Notes: generated by a model not told the origin, from the sequence alone. Shown: positions 1 to 11,974, numbered from the stretch's first letter. The stretch is 64,000 bases of DNA from Blumeriella jaapii (GCA_009599575.1 VWND01000014.1:434001-498000); one strand, 5' to 3'. Numbers and translations are program-made.

Positions 1-2
1 TT

Positions 3-1996
3 AGTTACTCGAGGGATAAGATTTCGACTGCCCTAGGCAACGTGCCGAATATTGAATCAATCGCATTAGACTGGGAGTCTCTGCAAGTGGAACTTTTGAA
101 ACTAGGTGTCTCCAAAGACTTGGCTCAAGAAAATTTCTTTCTCATCGACGAATATCTGAAGGAGCATGTATCGGGCGGTAACCGTGTTGTAGAAATCCTA
201 GAGCCCGAAGCTGAGACAACTAGAGATATGGAAGCAGTCCATCTTAATATTGCAGACGAAGAGTTACCCGGCTATACACCAGGGCCAAAACCGGGAACTA
301 TCGAGGAAAAAGTTCAGTCGCTGGAGCAGACCACGATGGTCATGAACCATAGTGATCCGGAAGCAGCCATGGCAACGTCGTCTAAATCTCCTCCTGCCTA
401 CACATTTGAGGAAGGACAAGACGAGACTCAGGATGAAGACTTTGCAAGATACATCCGGGAAGCTATATGTAACGAGGCCAGTCGACGGAAGCTTGAACGA
501 AGTGAAAACCCCAATATTGGCCCACAGCCTCATTTCTGGTTACCAAAGTCGATCCAGCTCCAGTATCACGGACGTGAGGATATCATAACCCTTTTGGAAC
601 CAAACTCGTTCACGGCGATGGCGTACGAGACAGCACCGAAATGCACCGAAGAGATTGAGAGACTGATGACACTCCTGCGGGTTTCTTTCGAGCAGAAGAA
701 CCTTTCTCGAGCCGATGTCGTCGTAGTTGAGGCTTCTGGTGCTCTGGATTCCATGTCAAAGGCAATATCAAAGTTCATGCTGCTCCAGGACCAACACAAA
801 TCGGCGGACACGTTCAGTGACTTGGATGCTCTAGAATTTGAATACAGTACTGCGAGCTGCCTAGAGCCACAGCCGGATTTCCCCGCAAAAGAATTTGAAC
901 TCTGCCAGAAAGGTTACTACCAACTCCTGACGTACATCATGGGCTTGCTAGAGGTCTTCTCGCATATCTTCCAAGGGCGAACGTATATCACTCGCTCACG
1001 CCATGAACTCGAGTGGTTGTGGAAGGAGAAGAAGATGAACATTCGGATGGCGTGGGTCGAGAAGCAACTAGCTGGATGGGATGACATGGAGCAAGCAGTG
1101 CTGTTCTGTAGAGACTGGCGTCGTCGTCATCCATCAGTTCAAGACGAAGCTCTTCAAGCGCTGAAAAGCTGGCAACAGGCGGAACGAATACTTTCCGGGT
1201 CCGAGTACGATGACAGCTTCGACATTACCGTCATCTCTGCTTCGGGACTGCCAAAGTCTACGTTTGGGCGACCTACGGCATTCGTCAAGCTTACTTTCTA
1301 CATCGCGAGCAAATTGGGCGGACAGATGAGAGCTCGTGAGGAGAAGACCGAGGTAGCTTCAAAGTCCCAGGAGCCGGTTTGGAACAAGAACTTCCCGATC
1401 ACCTTGGCGAAGACGTCGAGCTGGAAAAACCTAGACGTGGACGTCTATGACCGCGTTGCTGGCATGGAGAATCACATTGGACGGGCTCGGCTGCCCTTCT
1501 CGTTGATACCTGGCGTTGAAGCTAATCTAGCCAACAGGAGCTTGATCTATGGGTTGGATGGTATGAAATCCTCTTTGAAAGCTCTCTGAAAGAGCTTCGT
1601 TCTCCCACACTGACTCGGTTACCAGAAGTAGTCGAATTTCCACTTAGCATGCCCATCGGCAAGGGCAAGGAGAAGGAGCCCACTTTGGTCAAACTCAGAC
1701 TGAAGTGGCCCGGTCGTCAGTCTAAGGTCGAGGCGGCATCATTGGTGACCTCGCCACCGGGCAAGATGTTCAAGGCTGGCTTCACAGGTATATCTCTGTC
1801 GCAAGAGGAGAGAGATGCAAGGAAGATCAGGAGGTCGGCGCCGGGCCAAGCTGAGTTGAGACATACCAGCGATACCGGTACATACGGAGCAAGTAACAGG
1901 ACTGTACATCACCATTCCCGGGCTGCTGGCTCTGCTGCCTCCGCTTCATCGTCTGTGCAGGGCGGAGGAGGTTCGGTGTCGCTCAATTTGGGCTGA
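3..1996 (+). CDS. C2-domain protein, 5'-truncated
   Basis: The reading frame is already open at the left edge, so the true start lies outside the window; the first in-window ATG should not be taken as the start. I read exons 3..1560 and 1626..1996. The 65-bp intron has a GTATGA donor, a CTGAC branch point and an ACCAG acceptor, and restores the frame into a conserved-looking GLDE-VVEFPL segment. The last ~150 residues of the first exon are a C2 domain (FDITVISASGLP start, then VWNKNFPITL, then VDVYDRVAG), which in this superfamily binds Ca2+ and phospholipid or mediates protein contacts. The ~390 residues before it match nothing I recognise. The tail is Ser/Gly-rich and disordered. The function is unknown; a membrane- or polarity-associated scaffold would be a guess. 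The C2 assignment is firm and the intron is likely. Confidence 0.7.
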
Positions 1997-2294
1997 GGAG
2001 AGCTGGACGGCTGAATATCCGGGGGGTTCTGCGCAGGGCAACTGAAAGCGTATGTAGGTACATGCTGTCGTGAGAAACAATGCTATCAATGATCTACTGT
2101 ATCTCTCGACGCACGCGTCGAATCTGTACTGTACCAAGTCGCGCAAGTCACGGGGGTGGGTATTTGGCGCGCTTGTGCGCCCGAGGCCCTCGACCTCGAC
2201 CTCTTTCATCGATACAACAAGAATCCAGCGCCCGCCTCCAGCCTCCACCCAGCCTAGCCCAGCAGAGCAGAATGAAGCTGTCTCGAAACAGGCC

Positions 2295-5070
2295 ATGAAC
2301 TCCCGATCTTCCTCAGTCTCCGTACCTGTATCCCGCCAGCATCGCCCCAGCGTCAGCTCGCGACTCTCGTACGCGATATCAATCGCGGAGCAAGGCAAGG
2401 CTACCGTTGCGCCAACGAACGCGGCAGAACACCAGATAGAAGAGGAGATTGCAGAAATCAAGAGATATGAGGTTCGCTCAGCACCGCACATGCTGTGAGC
2501 AGCTTCCACGAGACTGACCAATTGCTAGGACTTTACGACGATAGGTAGTTGAAGTCCGCGCGGGCGATGCGATCCAGCAGGCTGGCTGACAATGTGTGCC
2601 AGATTGGGTGCAGGACGCCGCGAAAGAGCAGTTGCGGAGGAAAGTCCGGCGGAAAGAAACAGCTGGCTTTTTCGAAAGAGGAGGACGCGCAGGATGGAGA
2701 TTCAAGCTCGGGGAGTCGTATGATGCCGCGCAAGGGTGGATTGTGGTCACTTTGATCGGTATACCAGATTCGTTATGTCCTCTGGGCCAGTGCAGCGCTG
2801 ATAGGGACAGGTGCGGCTATTGGGTTGAACGCGGCCTTCCTCAACATCATTACGGAATGGCTATCGGATATCAAGTTGGGCTATTGCAAAACGGCTTTCT
2901 ATCTGAATGAGAGCTTCTGCTGTTGGGGGGAAGACAATGGTAAGCTTGAACTTCTCTGAGTGGGGGATTCCTGGCTGACGAAGGACAGGCTGTGAAAATT
3001 GGCAGAGATGGAGCTCTCTGGCTCCTGTCAATTATGTATTTTACATTACGTTTGCTGTGCAGTTCCCCCTCACCACAGTCGCTCGACATGCTAACATCGA
3101 CAGACTATCTTTGCTCTGACGGCGGCGAGCTTGGTCAAGTCATTTGCGCCATATGCGGCAGGCTCAGGAATCTCTGAGATCAAGTGCATCATAGCTGGCT
3201 TTGTGATGAAAGGGTTCCTCGGGTTCTGGACACTTATTATAAAATCGGTGGCACTGCCCCTTGCTATCGCATCTGGCCTCTCGGTGGGCAAAGAAGGGCC
3301 AAGTGTGCACTACGCGGTCTGTACGGGGAATGTGATCTCGAGGCTATTCGAAAAGTACAAGAGGAATGCATCGAAGACTCGAGAGATCCTCAGCGCCTGT
3401 GCTGCGGCAGGTGTCGCTGTGGCTTTTGGAAGCCCCATTGGAGGTGTGTTGTTCTCGCTCGAGGAGATGTCATCCTACTTCCCTCTCAAGACGATGTGGA
3501 GGAGTTATTTCTGCGCCTTGGTTGCTACGGCTGTGCTTTCAGCTATGAACCCTTTCCGTACGGGTCAGCTTGTCATGTTCCAAGTCCATTACGATCGGTC
3601 ATGGCACTTCTTCGAAGTCTTGTTCTACATCGTCATTGGCATCTTTGGAGGCTTGTACGGTGCATTCGTCATCAAATGGAATCTGAGGGCGCAAGCCTTC
3701 CGCAAGAAGTATCTCGCCAATTACACCATCCTCGAAGCGACATTACTAGCGACAATGACCGCCATAATTTGCTACCCGAACATGTTTCTCCGGATCGACA
3801 TGACAGAGAGCATGGAGATTCTGTTCTTGGAATGTGAGGGGGCTGAAGATTACAACGGGCTGTGCGATAGAGAAAACAGGTGGCGCATGGTCGCCTCCTT
3901 GACGATAGCCACGATCTTGCGGATGTTCCTCGTCATCATATCGTATGGGTGCAAAGTCCCGGCAGGAATCTTCGTACCTTCCATGGCGATCGGGGCATCA
4001 TTCGGGAGAACAATCGGTATCCTAGTGCAGGCATTGCACGAGGCCTATCCGACGTCCGTATTCTTCTCGGCGTGCGAGCCAGATGTGCCGTGTATCACTC
4101 CAGGAACATACGCCTTTCTTGGAGCCGCAGCGGCCCTGAGTGGTATCATGCACATCACCGTGTCTGTGGTAGTCATCATGTTCGAGCTCACCGGAGCCCT
4201 CACGTACATTCTACCCACCATGGTGGTAGTCGGCGTGACCAAAGCAGTCAGCGAACTGTTCGGAAAAGGAGGAGTCGCCGATAGAATGATATACTTCAGC
4301 GGCTTCCCGTTCTTAGACAACAAGGAAGAGCACACCTTCGGTGTGCCCGTCTCGCAGGTCATGACCAGCGAGACCATTGCCCTGCCCACCACCGGTCTCA
4401 AGATGAGAAACCTCGAGCAACTGCTCCGCGACGACAAGTATCAAGGCTTCCCTATTGTGGAAGATAGCGCGTCCAAGATCCTGGTCGGGTACATCGGACG
4501 CACCGAACTGCGGTACGCCATCGACCGCGTCAAGAAAGTCCGCTCGATCAGCCCGAGTGCGAAGTGCTTTTTCAGCGTCACCGCGTCTGGGGACGCGGCG
4601 TCTATCACGTCAACCGGGTCCGGCCCGCCGTCCGCGTCGGACGCGGTGGCTTCTCCGTCGACTTCAGCCGCTTCATCGACCCGACGCCCGTGACCGTCCA
4701 TCCTCGGCTCCCGCTCGAAACGGTCATGGAGGTCTTCCGCAAGATCGGGCCGCGGGTCATCCTCATCGAGTACCAGGGCAGGCTCACCGGCCTCGTCACG
4801 GTGAAGGACTGCCTGAAATACCAGTTCAAGGTGGAAGCCAGCGAGAACCCGCGAGACGACCGGCGTCTGGCCGAGAGCCAGGAGAGGCTCTGGGCCATGC
4901 TGAAGCAGGCCGCGACGTGGGTCTCGGACCAGGTGCATCACGCGTCGCGCGGGAAGATCAGGCTAGGCGGCTCGCTCGAGTTGGCGAGCGCGCCGCCGCG
5001 AGGGATCTTGGAAGGGATGGGCGACGCGGTGGATCTCGCTCATGGCGTAGAGCTAGAAGACCGACGATAG
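2295..5070 (+). CDS. CLC-family chloride channel/transporter
   Basis: Exons read as 2295..2471, 2529..2544 (16 nt), 2603..2758, 2811..2939, 2989..3056 and 3104..5070; all phases agree. Family signatures are present: GSGISE, GKEGPSVH (the gating glutamate loop) and GSPIGGVLFSLEE, followed by the later helices. Two C-terminal CBS domains follow, around VSQVMTSETI and TPVTVHPRLPLETVME. CLC proteins conduct Cl- or exchange Cl-/H+ in Golgi, endosome, vacuole or plasma membrane; yeast Gef1 is the best-known relative. The start is the first ATG in frame with the conserved DFTTIDW segment. Oddity: between about 4577 and 4645 the frame moves from 2 to 1 inside the linker between the CBS domains. Either one base is missing, or there is an intron with a weak GTC donor (4585, 4600 or 4609) and acceptor at 4667. 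I prefer a missing base, because the conserved VDFSRFIDPTP precedes that acceptor. Confidence 0.88.
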
Positions 5071-5185
5071 CGGAGCCGTCGCGCTCGCACATTCGCAATG
5101 AACGGCTGCTCGCCATACCGGCTCTCTCTGTTCTGCTGATGCTTCTATTTCTCCCTTGCCGCTCGTGATGTTCGTTCCCATTGCC

Positions 5186-5220
5186 CAAAAAAAAAATTCA
5201 AAAAAAAATAAATAAAAAAA
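5186..5220. repeat. A-rich tract
   Basis: A run of A broken by a few T lies ~115 bp after the CLC stop codon. It may include the transcript's A-rich 3' processing region; no other structure is seen. Confidence 0.6.
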
Positions 5221-5224
5221 GACG

Positions 5225-5880
5225 GCTACCTACCTACCACCTTAGGTACTCGACCGTCTGCGCTGTTCGAACACGCTTGCGATGCTTCCACCAACACCCA
5301 CCCACCTACCTACCTACCCACCTACCTAGCTGAGAGCCCGACGCAGGTACACACGCCACAAGCACGCTCCCTCCAGCGCCCGTCGTCGCCGTAGACATGC
5401 GCTTCGCGACCCTTCCCCTCCCCCCTCCCCCCCTTCCCCGGCAGATCACCATCCGGGAAGGAGCACCTACCTAGTTGTGGCCGTCAAGAACAGCGAACAG
5501 CGGGTTTGTTTGTTTGTTTACTTGCTTTGCATGCAGGCATGCAAGCGAGGCCTGGCGGCCACGCTCTGCAGGAGGCCAGCCAGCCAATCGGTGTACTTAA
5601 GGTACTACGGTACGGTGCGGTAGGTACGGTGCGGTGCGGTAGGTACGGTACACAGCGCCATCCCATCGTCGGACCGAGGGACAGCACTGTTTGTTTGTCT
5701 GTATGTATGGAGCAGCAATCTTCCCTCCGGTACTGGCACTGCTTTTTCCTAGGTACGTACTGTACTGTACTGGACAGGGCGGGACAGGACAGGACAGGGC
5801 GGGGCGGGAGTTGTCTCTTTCGTCTCTCTGCTGGTTGAGACGGTTGGAGCTGCAACCCCACCCCCCCCCCCCCCGCCCTC
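5225..5880. repeat. simple-repeat field in the CLC-epimerase intergenic region
   Basis: This interval has no convincing ORF. It holds CTAC/ACCT tetranucleotide tracts (about 5225-5241 and 5293-5330), a GTTT tract (5501-5521), GGTACGGTGCGGTA-like repeats (about 5600-5653), GTACTGTACTGTAC next to GGACA repeats (5757-5810) and a C run (5861-5874). Confidence 0.75.
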
Positions 5881-5999
5881 CTTTAACCCCCCGAGACACT
5901 CTTGGGAGCGGAAATGCGACATGCGGTCGTGGTCACGTTGATGCAGGAGATAGAGTAGAGGGTGGCAAGTGGTTGGTAAGTGGGTGGTGGGTGGGTGGC

Positions 6000-6113
6000 G
6001 GGGGTTGGAAAAGGGAGAAGGGAAGGGAAGGAAAGGAAAGGAAAAGGAGAGGGAGAGGAGAGGAGAGGAGAGGAGAGGAGAGGAGAGGAGAGGAAAGGGA
6101 AGGGAAGGAAAGG
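6000..6113. repeat. polypurine tract with (AGAGG)n
   Basis: About 110 bp is almost pure purine on the + strand: GGAAG/GGAAA units, then roughly eight AGAGG repeats, then GGAAA units again. The arrangement is partly mirror-symmetric, which is the sequence property that allows triplex (H-DNA) formation. Open frames across it are repeat artefacts. Confidence 0.8.
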
Positions 6114-6422
6114 GTTTCCCACGTAGGTCCTACGTCGCTAACGTGTTACCGTTGCCAGCTTGTTCCGTATCGGAGCGTGGTGGATCTAGCACCATGCTCG
6201 ATGGGGGATTCACTGGTGCGTGATATGAAATTTGGTGTGGCTGATTCCATGGAAAGCGGCTGAGAGCCGATTTACAACATTCTTTGCAAGTCAACGTAAC
6301 GGTTCAGCGTCGCGTCGTGAAGGAGGAGATATGTAGAATGCGTGAACGTTGATCTGGCGGAAGACCGGGGTGAATCATGCAAAACCTCGATATTTGGTCT
6401 CGCTTGACACCTCGCGGCACTG

Positions 6423-7598
6423 TTATTCCTTCGCCCCAGCAACCTTCTCCGCGTGCCCCTTCTTGATCCCTTGCAGTTCCGCTTCGGCGTCTACGATGTC
6501 GGGGATCTCATCCTCCAAGCTCCTCCCGTGGGGTTTCCATCCGAGGTACTTTCTCGCCCTCTTCGCATACCCTTTCGAGTTGATACCCCAAGATATGGAC
6601 TTGAAGCCAGCCACCTTCCTCACTTCTTCCATGCGCATAGCCTTCGGGCTCTTCTCCTTGATGTAGCCCTGCTTGAAGGCGTATTCGCCAATCTGCTTGC
6701 TCACCTCTCCCCAGACATGGTGGCCATTCTCGGCGAGGAAATAGCCTTCTGGGCCCCAAAGGTGTCTGTCCAGCTCGGGCTTGTTCTCGACGGCAGCCTC
6801 AGCAAGAGAAAGGAAGAGATCAGCAAGGTCATGCATGTGCACATTGTCCCACTCGGTCAGCCCCTTTCCGAGCTGCGGCGCCTGTCCCTGCTGCAGGGTC
6901 ACCTTCGCCAAGTGATAGACCTGTCTGCTCTTCTTGTTACCTGGACCACGTCCAAGACCATAGATGGTCGGAGGGCAGATGATGACCGTCTTGACGCTGT
7001 CAGATGATGCCGCCAAGACGATCTTGTCAGTTTCTCGGTGGAAAGCCTGGTCTGGTAGACCCGTGAGATCAGACACCCGGTCAAGATCGTCGTAGGCCTG
7101 CTGAGAAGGGGGCTCGCCGTAAGTGTGGGTTTCGGCGTCTTTCCAGGTGAGGATACCAGTTCCTGACGTGTGCAGCCAGAATCCGGGCTTCTCTGCCGTG
7201 TGGCCGGCTGCGAGACCTTTTGCTATGGCCTTAGCGGCACCTACGTGATCCGATGAATCGGCGGTATCCACGCGGTGTCAGTTGGAAAACGTATGTATCG
7301 ATGACATCTGGAAGCTTACGGATCACGATATCAGCTTTCGCGCTCTCCTCCGCAAGCAGCTCCAAGTCGTCCAGGTTGTCCAAGTCGCCGTAGACAAATC
7401 GGATTTGGGATAGACCGCCGCAACCTTGGCACCGCTGTCGCTGTTTCGCGCCAAAGCCGTGATTTCATACTCGGGATGTGCTTTCTCGAGGGCGTAGAGC
7501 ACGTCGCCTCCGATGTAGCCTGTTGTTCCTGTGCTTTGGCGATCTCAGATTCCAACCGAACGATGAGACGAGTGGACTTACATGAAGATCTTGGTCAT
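6423..7598 (-). pseudogene. NAD-dependent epimerase/dehydratase with frame break and defective splice site
   Basis: Reconstructed as exon 1 7598..7582, exon 2 7533..7320 and exon 3 7267..6423, encoding an extended SDR/epimerase-like protein of about 358 residues. The N-terminal TGTTGYIGGDVL is the Rossmann nucleotide-binding loop. Later segments HTSGTGIL, ICPPTIYGLGRG and WDNVHMHDLADLF are typical of fungal NmrA/epimerase-like proteins. Two defects are visible. (1) At 7404-7406 one base is missing between the AAVYP and IRFVYGDLD segments. (2) Intron 2 has a good GTAAGC donor and CTGAC branch point, but the position where homology resumes is preceded by TGG rather than TAG/CAG. Exon 3 is intact through its stop. 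The gene is either a young pseudogene or a real gene with two sequence errors. The substrate cannot be told from sequence. Confidence 0.6.
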
Positions 7599-7708
7599 CT
7601 TGAACGATTGCTCGCTGTTGCGAGTATGCGGATAGTGGACTGTATATACCGAGGGGTGAAGTCGGCTTTTGAATGTCGAGATGTCGAGATGTCGATATGT
7701 TCAAATTT

Positions 7709-7754
7709 TCGAGATTACAAATCGTCGAGATTACAAATTTTCGAGATTACAAAT
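7709..7754. repeat. three 14-bp direct repeats at 16-bp spacing
   Basis: TCGAGATTACAAAT occurs identically at 7709-7722, 7725-7738 and 7741-7754, 111-156 bp upstream of the epimerase start codon. Nearby, GATGTCGA also repeats (about 7678-7696). The even spacing could reflect tandem duplication or a multi-site regulatory element. Confidence 0.8.
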
Positions 7755-8530
7755 TCTCGAATTGTCGGGACAGGCCCTAGGGAAAGTGGGGTGGCTTCTG
7801 TCAGCAGCTCGTCAGCTCGGCAAAGGGCAGGTGTAATCAATATCTTGCCGTAATGTACAGTTTCTTACCTTGTCTACAGAGGAATGTGAGGATGATGATA
7901 TTATTTGACGTCTGGAGGGGGTAGTGAAACTGACAACCTCAAGCCTCCCGTAGGGCATTGGAGACGTGCTAAGCTGGGGATTTTGATATTCACAAGACCC
8001 TCGAGAAAGTCACTGAAAAGAAAAGTGTGACAAGTGCCCGTTATCTGAACCTTTCTTTTACAGGCGGAATGGTTTTTTTCATAGACTTCGCAAAGTAACC
8101 TTCGATGTATTTAAAAACGATCAAAGCTGTGGAAGCTGAGTGTTTCAAGGATCCTAACGACCGGTGATGCGGCGAGCTTTCGCAGGCACATCCGAAAAAC
8201 CAATTCAAGCGAAAAGAAAGAAGACGTCTACCTTTCACCACCGAAACAAAACGAAAACGAGCGTTAGCACTAATACAATATGTGAAGATGTTCCCCCGGA
8301 ACGGCAGCACGCTGCCCTGCGGGTTTCCTAGGACAGGTAAACGAGTAGAATTCGGTGGTGAGTAGTAGCTTAGCGAATTGGTCCGCATTCAGCTTCCGTA
8401 GATATATCCAAGCTCCGGTGTCCGAAGAAGGCGGATAGGGGGCTCTTCTCGGCCAGTGTTGAAAGCGCTTCCGGGATTTCCTGCGTTGTACGATTTGCAA
8501 GAGCGCTTTGCGATTGCCGCATGAATACAT

Positions 8531-8567
8531 AGGTAGGTAGGTAGGTAGGTAGGTAGGTAGGTAGGTA
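8531..8567. repeat. (GGTA)n microsatellite
   Basis: About nine tandem AGGT/GGTA units. Confidence 0.9.
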
Positions 8568-8980
8568 TGTGTACCTTCGACTCGACGGTATCAGATGAGA
8601 GAGAAGCAAGGAACCCCCGAGTGAGTGGGAGGGTAACCCAAGCAACACATCAATCGTGAGCAGGCTCGCTTGAGCTCGTTTTGTTTACTAACAGTACAGA
8701 GGACCAATAGTCGTGAGCGGCATTCCAACTCTGCTGGGCCCGTTTAACGAATGTACAGGACGTTTGTGCAGAGCTGTGGCTCCATACGTACTCTACATAC
8801 CGTGTTAAGCCGTTGACATAGGTGTTGATGGATGAATCAGGCAGATCCTCATCGGAAGGCCATACCGGTGTTTTAGACGGTACACGGCGCATGTTCACGC
8901 TGTCGGAATGTATGCTGGTCGTTGTTGATGGAGGTTGCTGCGCTTAGAAGCGACTGTCGAGTTTCCTGATAGCGCAAAGC

Positions 8981-8992
8981 TACTGTACAGTA
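8981..8992. repeat. perfect 12-bp palindrome TACTGTACAGTA
   Basis: One of three exact copies in the window; the others are at 10596-10607 and 48979-48990. All lie in intergenic DNA. Confidence 0.9.
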
Positions 8993-10595
8993 GCATGATG
9001 ATGAGGACTAGGTATGAATAAGTCTAGCCGATAAGACTCCTTGAAAGGTACGGGGACGTGCCAACGTCAATAGAAGATGTATGTTCAAAATCTACATGTA
9101 TCAAAAAAGAAAGAACTACGCTCGGAACAAAGCCTTTCTTTTACCAATCTCCCGAGTTTGTGATTCCGCGCTACCGCAGCTTTTTGGTGATACTTTTTTT
9201 GTAAAACAGAGAGTCCTGCTCTAGTCACGTGATGGTTCTGTGACTGACATATTCTGTAGATACGAAGGCGTCAGCTAAAATAAATGCTATTATTACAAGT
9301 CAACTAAAACGTGCAAGATCACTGATTGCTTTTACACGCTGCTTAGTGGACTAACAACTGTACCCGCCATGCTTTCCAAAACACTTCATTCTCGAGCCAG
9401 ACCGCAAGTTTACAGATCACACCAATGTTTCCACAGTACAACCGCGTTACAGTACACCGCCGGTTTTGATTCATGACCGTGTCCTTTTCGTATTTTCCAT
9501 CTACTGCATCTCAGCGCAATCTTATTAAGCCTTGTGAAAATCGCGCAATTGAAGCCGATCGCAGTCAGTCGCCGATGTAAAATCGTACGAGGGAAAAAGG
9601 CTCGGAGTCGCTGGTCAGCATTCTCTGCTCGGAGCCGCTTCGTATCGATTGCCTGCTTGACTCTGGCCTTGCAAACCCTCTTTTCCCATGCAACGAGGCT
9701 TTTTCCGCCGCACGAAATTCAGATTGATTGCAATCGGGAAAGCCAAAGGTTCGTACCGGGCGCCACGTGCAGGTAGGTGTTGGAGTCTCGCCCGCGAAAT
9801 CGTCGAAGGGAAATCTTATTCAATCGAGGGGGGGGGAGGGAGAGGGAAAATGTTCCGGCCGAGCTGCGTTTACAAGGGAAGGGGAGCACGGCGAGAAGAT
9901 ACTGTGGGTTTTAGCCACACAGCGACCGCGGTGAGTACAAAACTGCTCCCAGCACGAAAGGGCTGGTCTCCGATCCCCCGCTTGACGAAGGAAGGAAACG
10001 AAAGTTTGCATTGACATACCGTACAGCAGAACTCAGATAGGGCTATCGTCAACTTTGCCGCTTTTAGAAACAACTTAGTCGGAGAGCTACAGTAGCTACA
10101 CTAGAGCTCAGGAGCAAGGCCCAAACCTTCTTCCTCTCCACGTCGTGGAGTTGGCAGAGCGAATCCCGGACTGGTGTCTTCACGCTCGCTGTGCCGCACC
10201 TAACTTGGCCCAGTGTGGACTGGAGGAGGCATTGATGTCGAGACCCCGAAAAAGGGCTCTTCGCTATCCCGATGCGTGCATGCATGCATGCATGAATAGC
10301 TCTGGCTGAAATTTCAGGAGCGCTATGAAGCTCTTCGTTTAGGTTCGGCTCGAGCAAGAGACGACTTGAACTCTGGCAAGTCTAGATGTCTCAGAGACCA
10401 GCCCGCTGAACGTCGAAGTCAAAAGCCTCACGGAGGAGCCATTTCCTCCGAACCGCATGTCGATTGTTTCTGGCATGGGAAGAAAGCACACTGGCTTTGG
10501 CAAGTCTCGAAGCGGAGGCCCTCTAAAAATAGCGGAGGCTAATCGACCGAACGTCGAGTAAAAGCTAGAATGTACGCGCTAACTCGAAATCTACA

Positions 10596-10607
10596 TACTG
10601 TACAGTA
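10596..10607. repeat. perfect 12-bp palindrome TACTGTACAGTA
   Basis: Second exact copy. It is followed immediately by further half-site sequence (CTGTGTAC). Confidence 0.9.
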
Positions 10608-10929
10608 CTGTGTACAATCGTCCCCCATGACAAGAAGTTCCTGAAGGTTGGGTTTTGGAGATGTGGGGGAAGCCATCCCAATGCGGCGACCTTGGCACAA
10701 AGTAGAACGTTCTACGCTGTCCAGGTGTCTTCCAAAAATAGCCCAGACGCGGGCGTGCAAAGTCGGAGGAAAGGGAAATTACCACGGAATAAGGTATTCC
10801 CCTCTAACGGAATGTTAAATTCTGTGGTATGCGCGGGGAAATGCACTGACGGTTTTGGTTTTGACTTTGGCCAGTCTAGATCTTTGATAAAAATAGCTAA
10901 GACTAGTCCGCTGAAGATCGGTCAAAGAC

Positions 10930-11097
10930 ATGTATGTACTGCATGTACTGTATGTACTGTATGTACTGTATGTACTGTATGTACTGTATATACTGTATGT
11001 ATTATAGATACTGTATGTACTGTATATACTGTATGTACTGTATATACTGTATATACTGTATGTATTATAGATACTGTATGTACTGTATGTACTACAT
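10930..11097. repeat. TGTACTGTA minisatellite
   Basis: About 168 bp of near-perfect 9-bp TGTACTGTA-type units with TATAC variants. A larger segment containing TGTATTATAGATAC appears twice, so there has been second-order duplication. The repetitive Tyr/Cys/Met ORFs across it are artefacts. Confidence 0.92.
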
Positions 11098-11840
11098 ACC
11101 GTCCGTCCCTTTGCCTTCCTAACCGATTGTTGACTTTTCCGGTAAAAGGGGGAGGGGAGGGGAACTACCAACTCATGTGACTCTCAAACGGAAACACACT
11201 TTGACCTCGTATAATTGAGTTCGTCTGATAGATCAGTCGAAAAGCTACTGTAAGGTACCGAATTATGAGATGACCAAAAGACGAATGATGTACAGTTCTG
11301 ATAGTGGGAATTACATCAACGCATGTCACGAGTGATCTAGGTCATATTCCCGAATTCCGCAACCCTTCGCACCGTACAGTCGTAAGTACATACATCAGAC
11401 GACGATATCCATTGTCCCATATTCACGCGGCTTCCGCAAGCATCGGGGGCGGGTTTCACACCCACGTTCGCTCAGTAGATATTAAATTAAAGCCAGGGGA
11501 AATCAGCTTGTGTTTGACTTTGCGCGGCCCAGAAAAAAAAAAAAGACCCGATGCACTCACTTCGTATCAGCCAAAGATGCGAAGTTAATCAAAACTTGCC
11601 GGGAACACCTTACTTCCACGCTCTCCAACGCGGAGGACGGCCTGCGTGGCCCTGGCCGCTCCCTTTCATCTCATCTTCCGAGGGATTCCACGACCGGTAT
11701 CCCAGCGGATGTGGCGTCCAGGTTGCTCTGCCAGACCGTTGGAAAGGCTGTTCGTGTCATTCCGAGGGAGAGAAGCTGGTCCGCACCGGAGTCAAACTCT
11801 ATCAAGCACGTATAGGCAGAGCGGCCACGGCTCACCAACA

Positions 11841-11849
11841 TATATATTG
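11841..11849 (+). promoter_or_regulatory. TATA-like element upstream of the lactonase
   Basis: An alternating ATATATAT run lies about 130 bp before the start codon of the lactonase gene, a plausible TATA position for a fungal promoter. Support is by sequence and position only. Confidence 0.35.
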
Positions 11850-11974
11850 CCTCTCCGGCATTCCTCGATGGCTCACCGGCTCACCTCTCGCCTCTCACAT
11901 CTCCCTCTCAGCTCGCTCGCGTTCGAATTGGTCGGCATCTCCGCATCTGTGCGACGGCGACGCTTCTCTCCACG

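Larger units (their letters stand above)
7599..11974. other. 4.4 kb gene-free interval
   Basis: No ORF here has coding character; the longest are short, cross repeats and have no protein family features. The interval contains several simple repeats (listed separately), two perfect TACTGTACAGTA palindromes and many half-sites. I see no terminal inverted repeats, reverse transcriptase or transposase fragments. Confidence 0.6.

Noticed and set aside
4585..4667. Intron in the CLC linker with a GTCTGG donor
   Set aside because: It would delete the conserved VDFS residues and has a poor donor; a missing base explains the frame change better, though not conclusively.
5691..6263. 190-codon + strand ORF
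   Set aside because: It crosses poly-C, GGACA and AGAGG repeats; the composition follows the repeats and no domain is seen.
10815..11180. ORFs rich in Tyr/Cys/Ser repeats on both strands
   Set aside because: They are translations of the TGTACTGTA minisatellite; both strands are open for the same reason.
7599..11974. Possible transposon relic in the gene-free interval
   Set aside because: No terminal repeats, target-site duplication or transposase/RT/integrase motifs could be found by eye.
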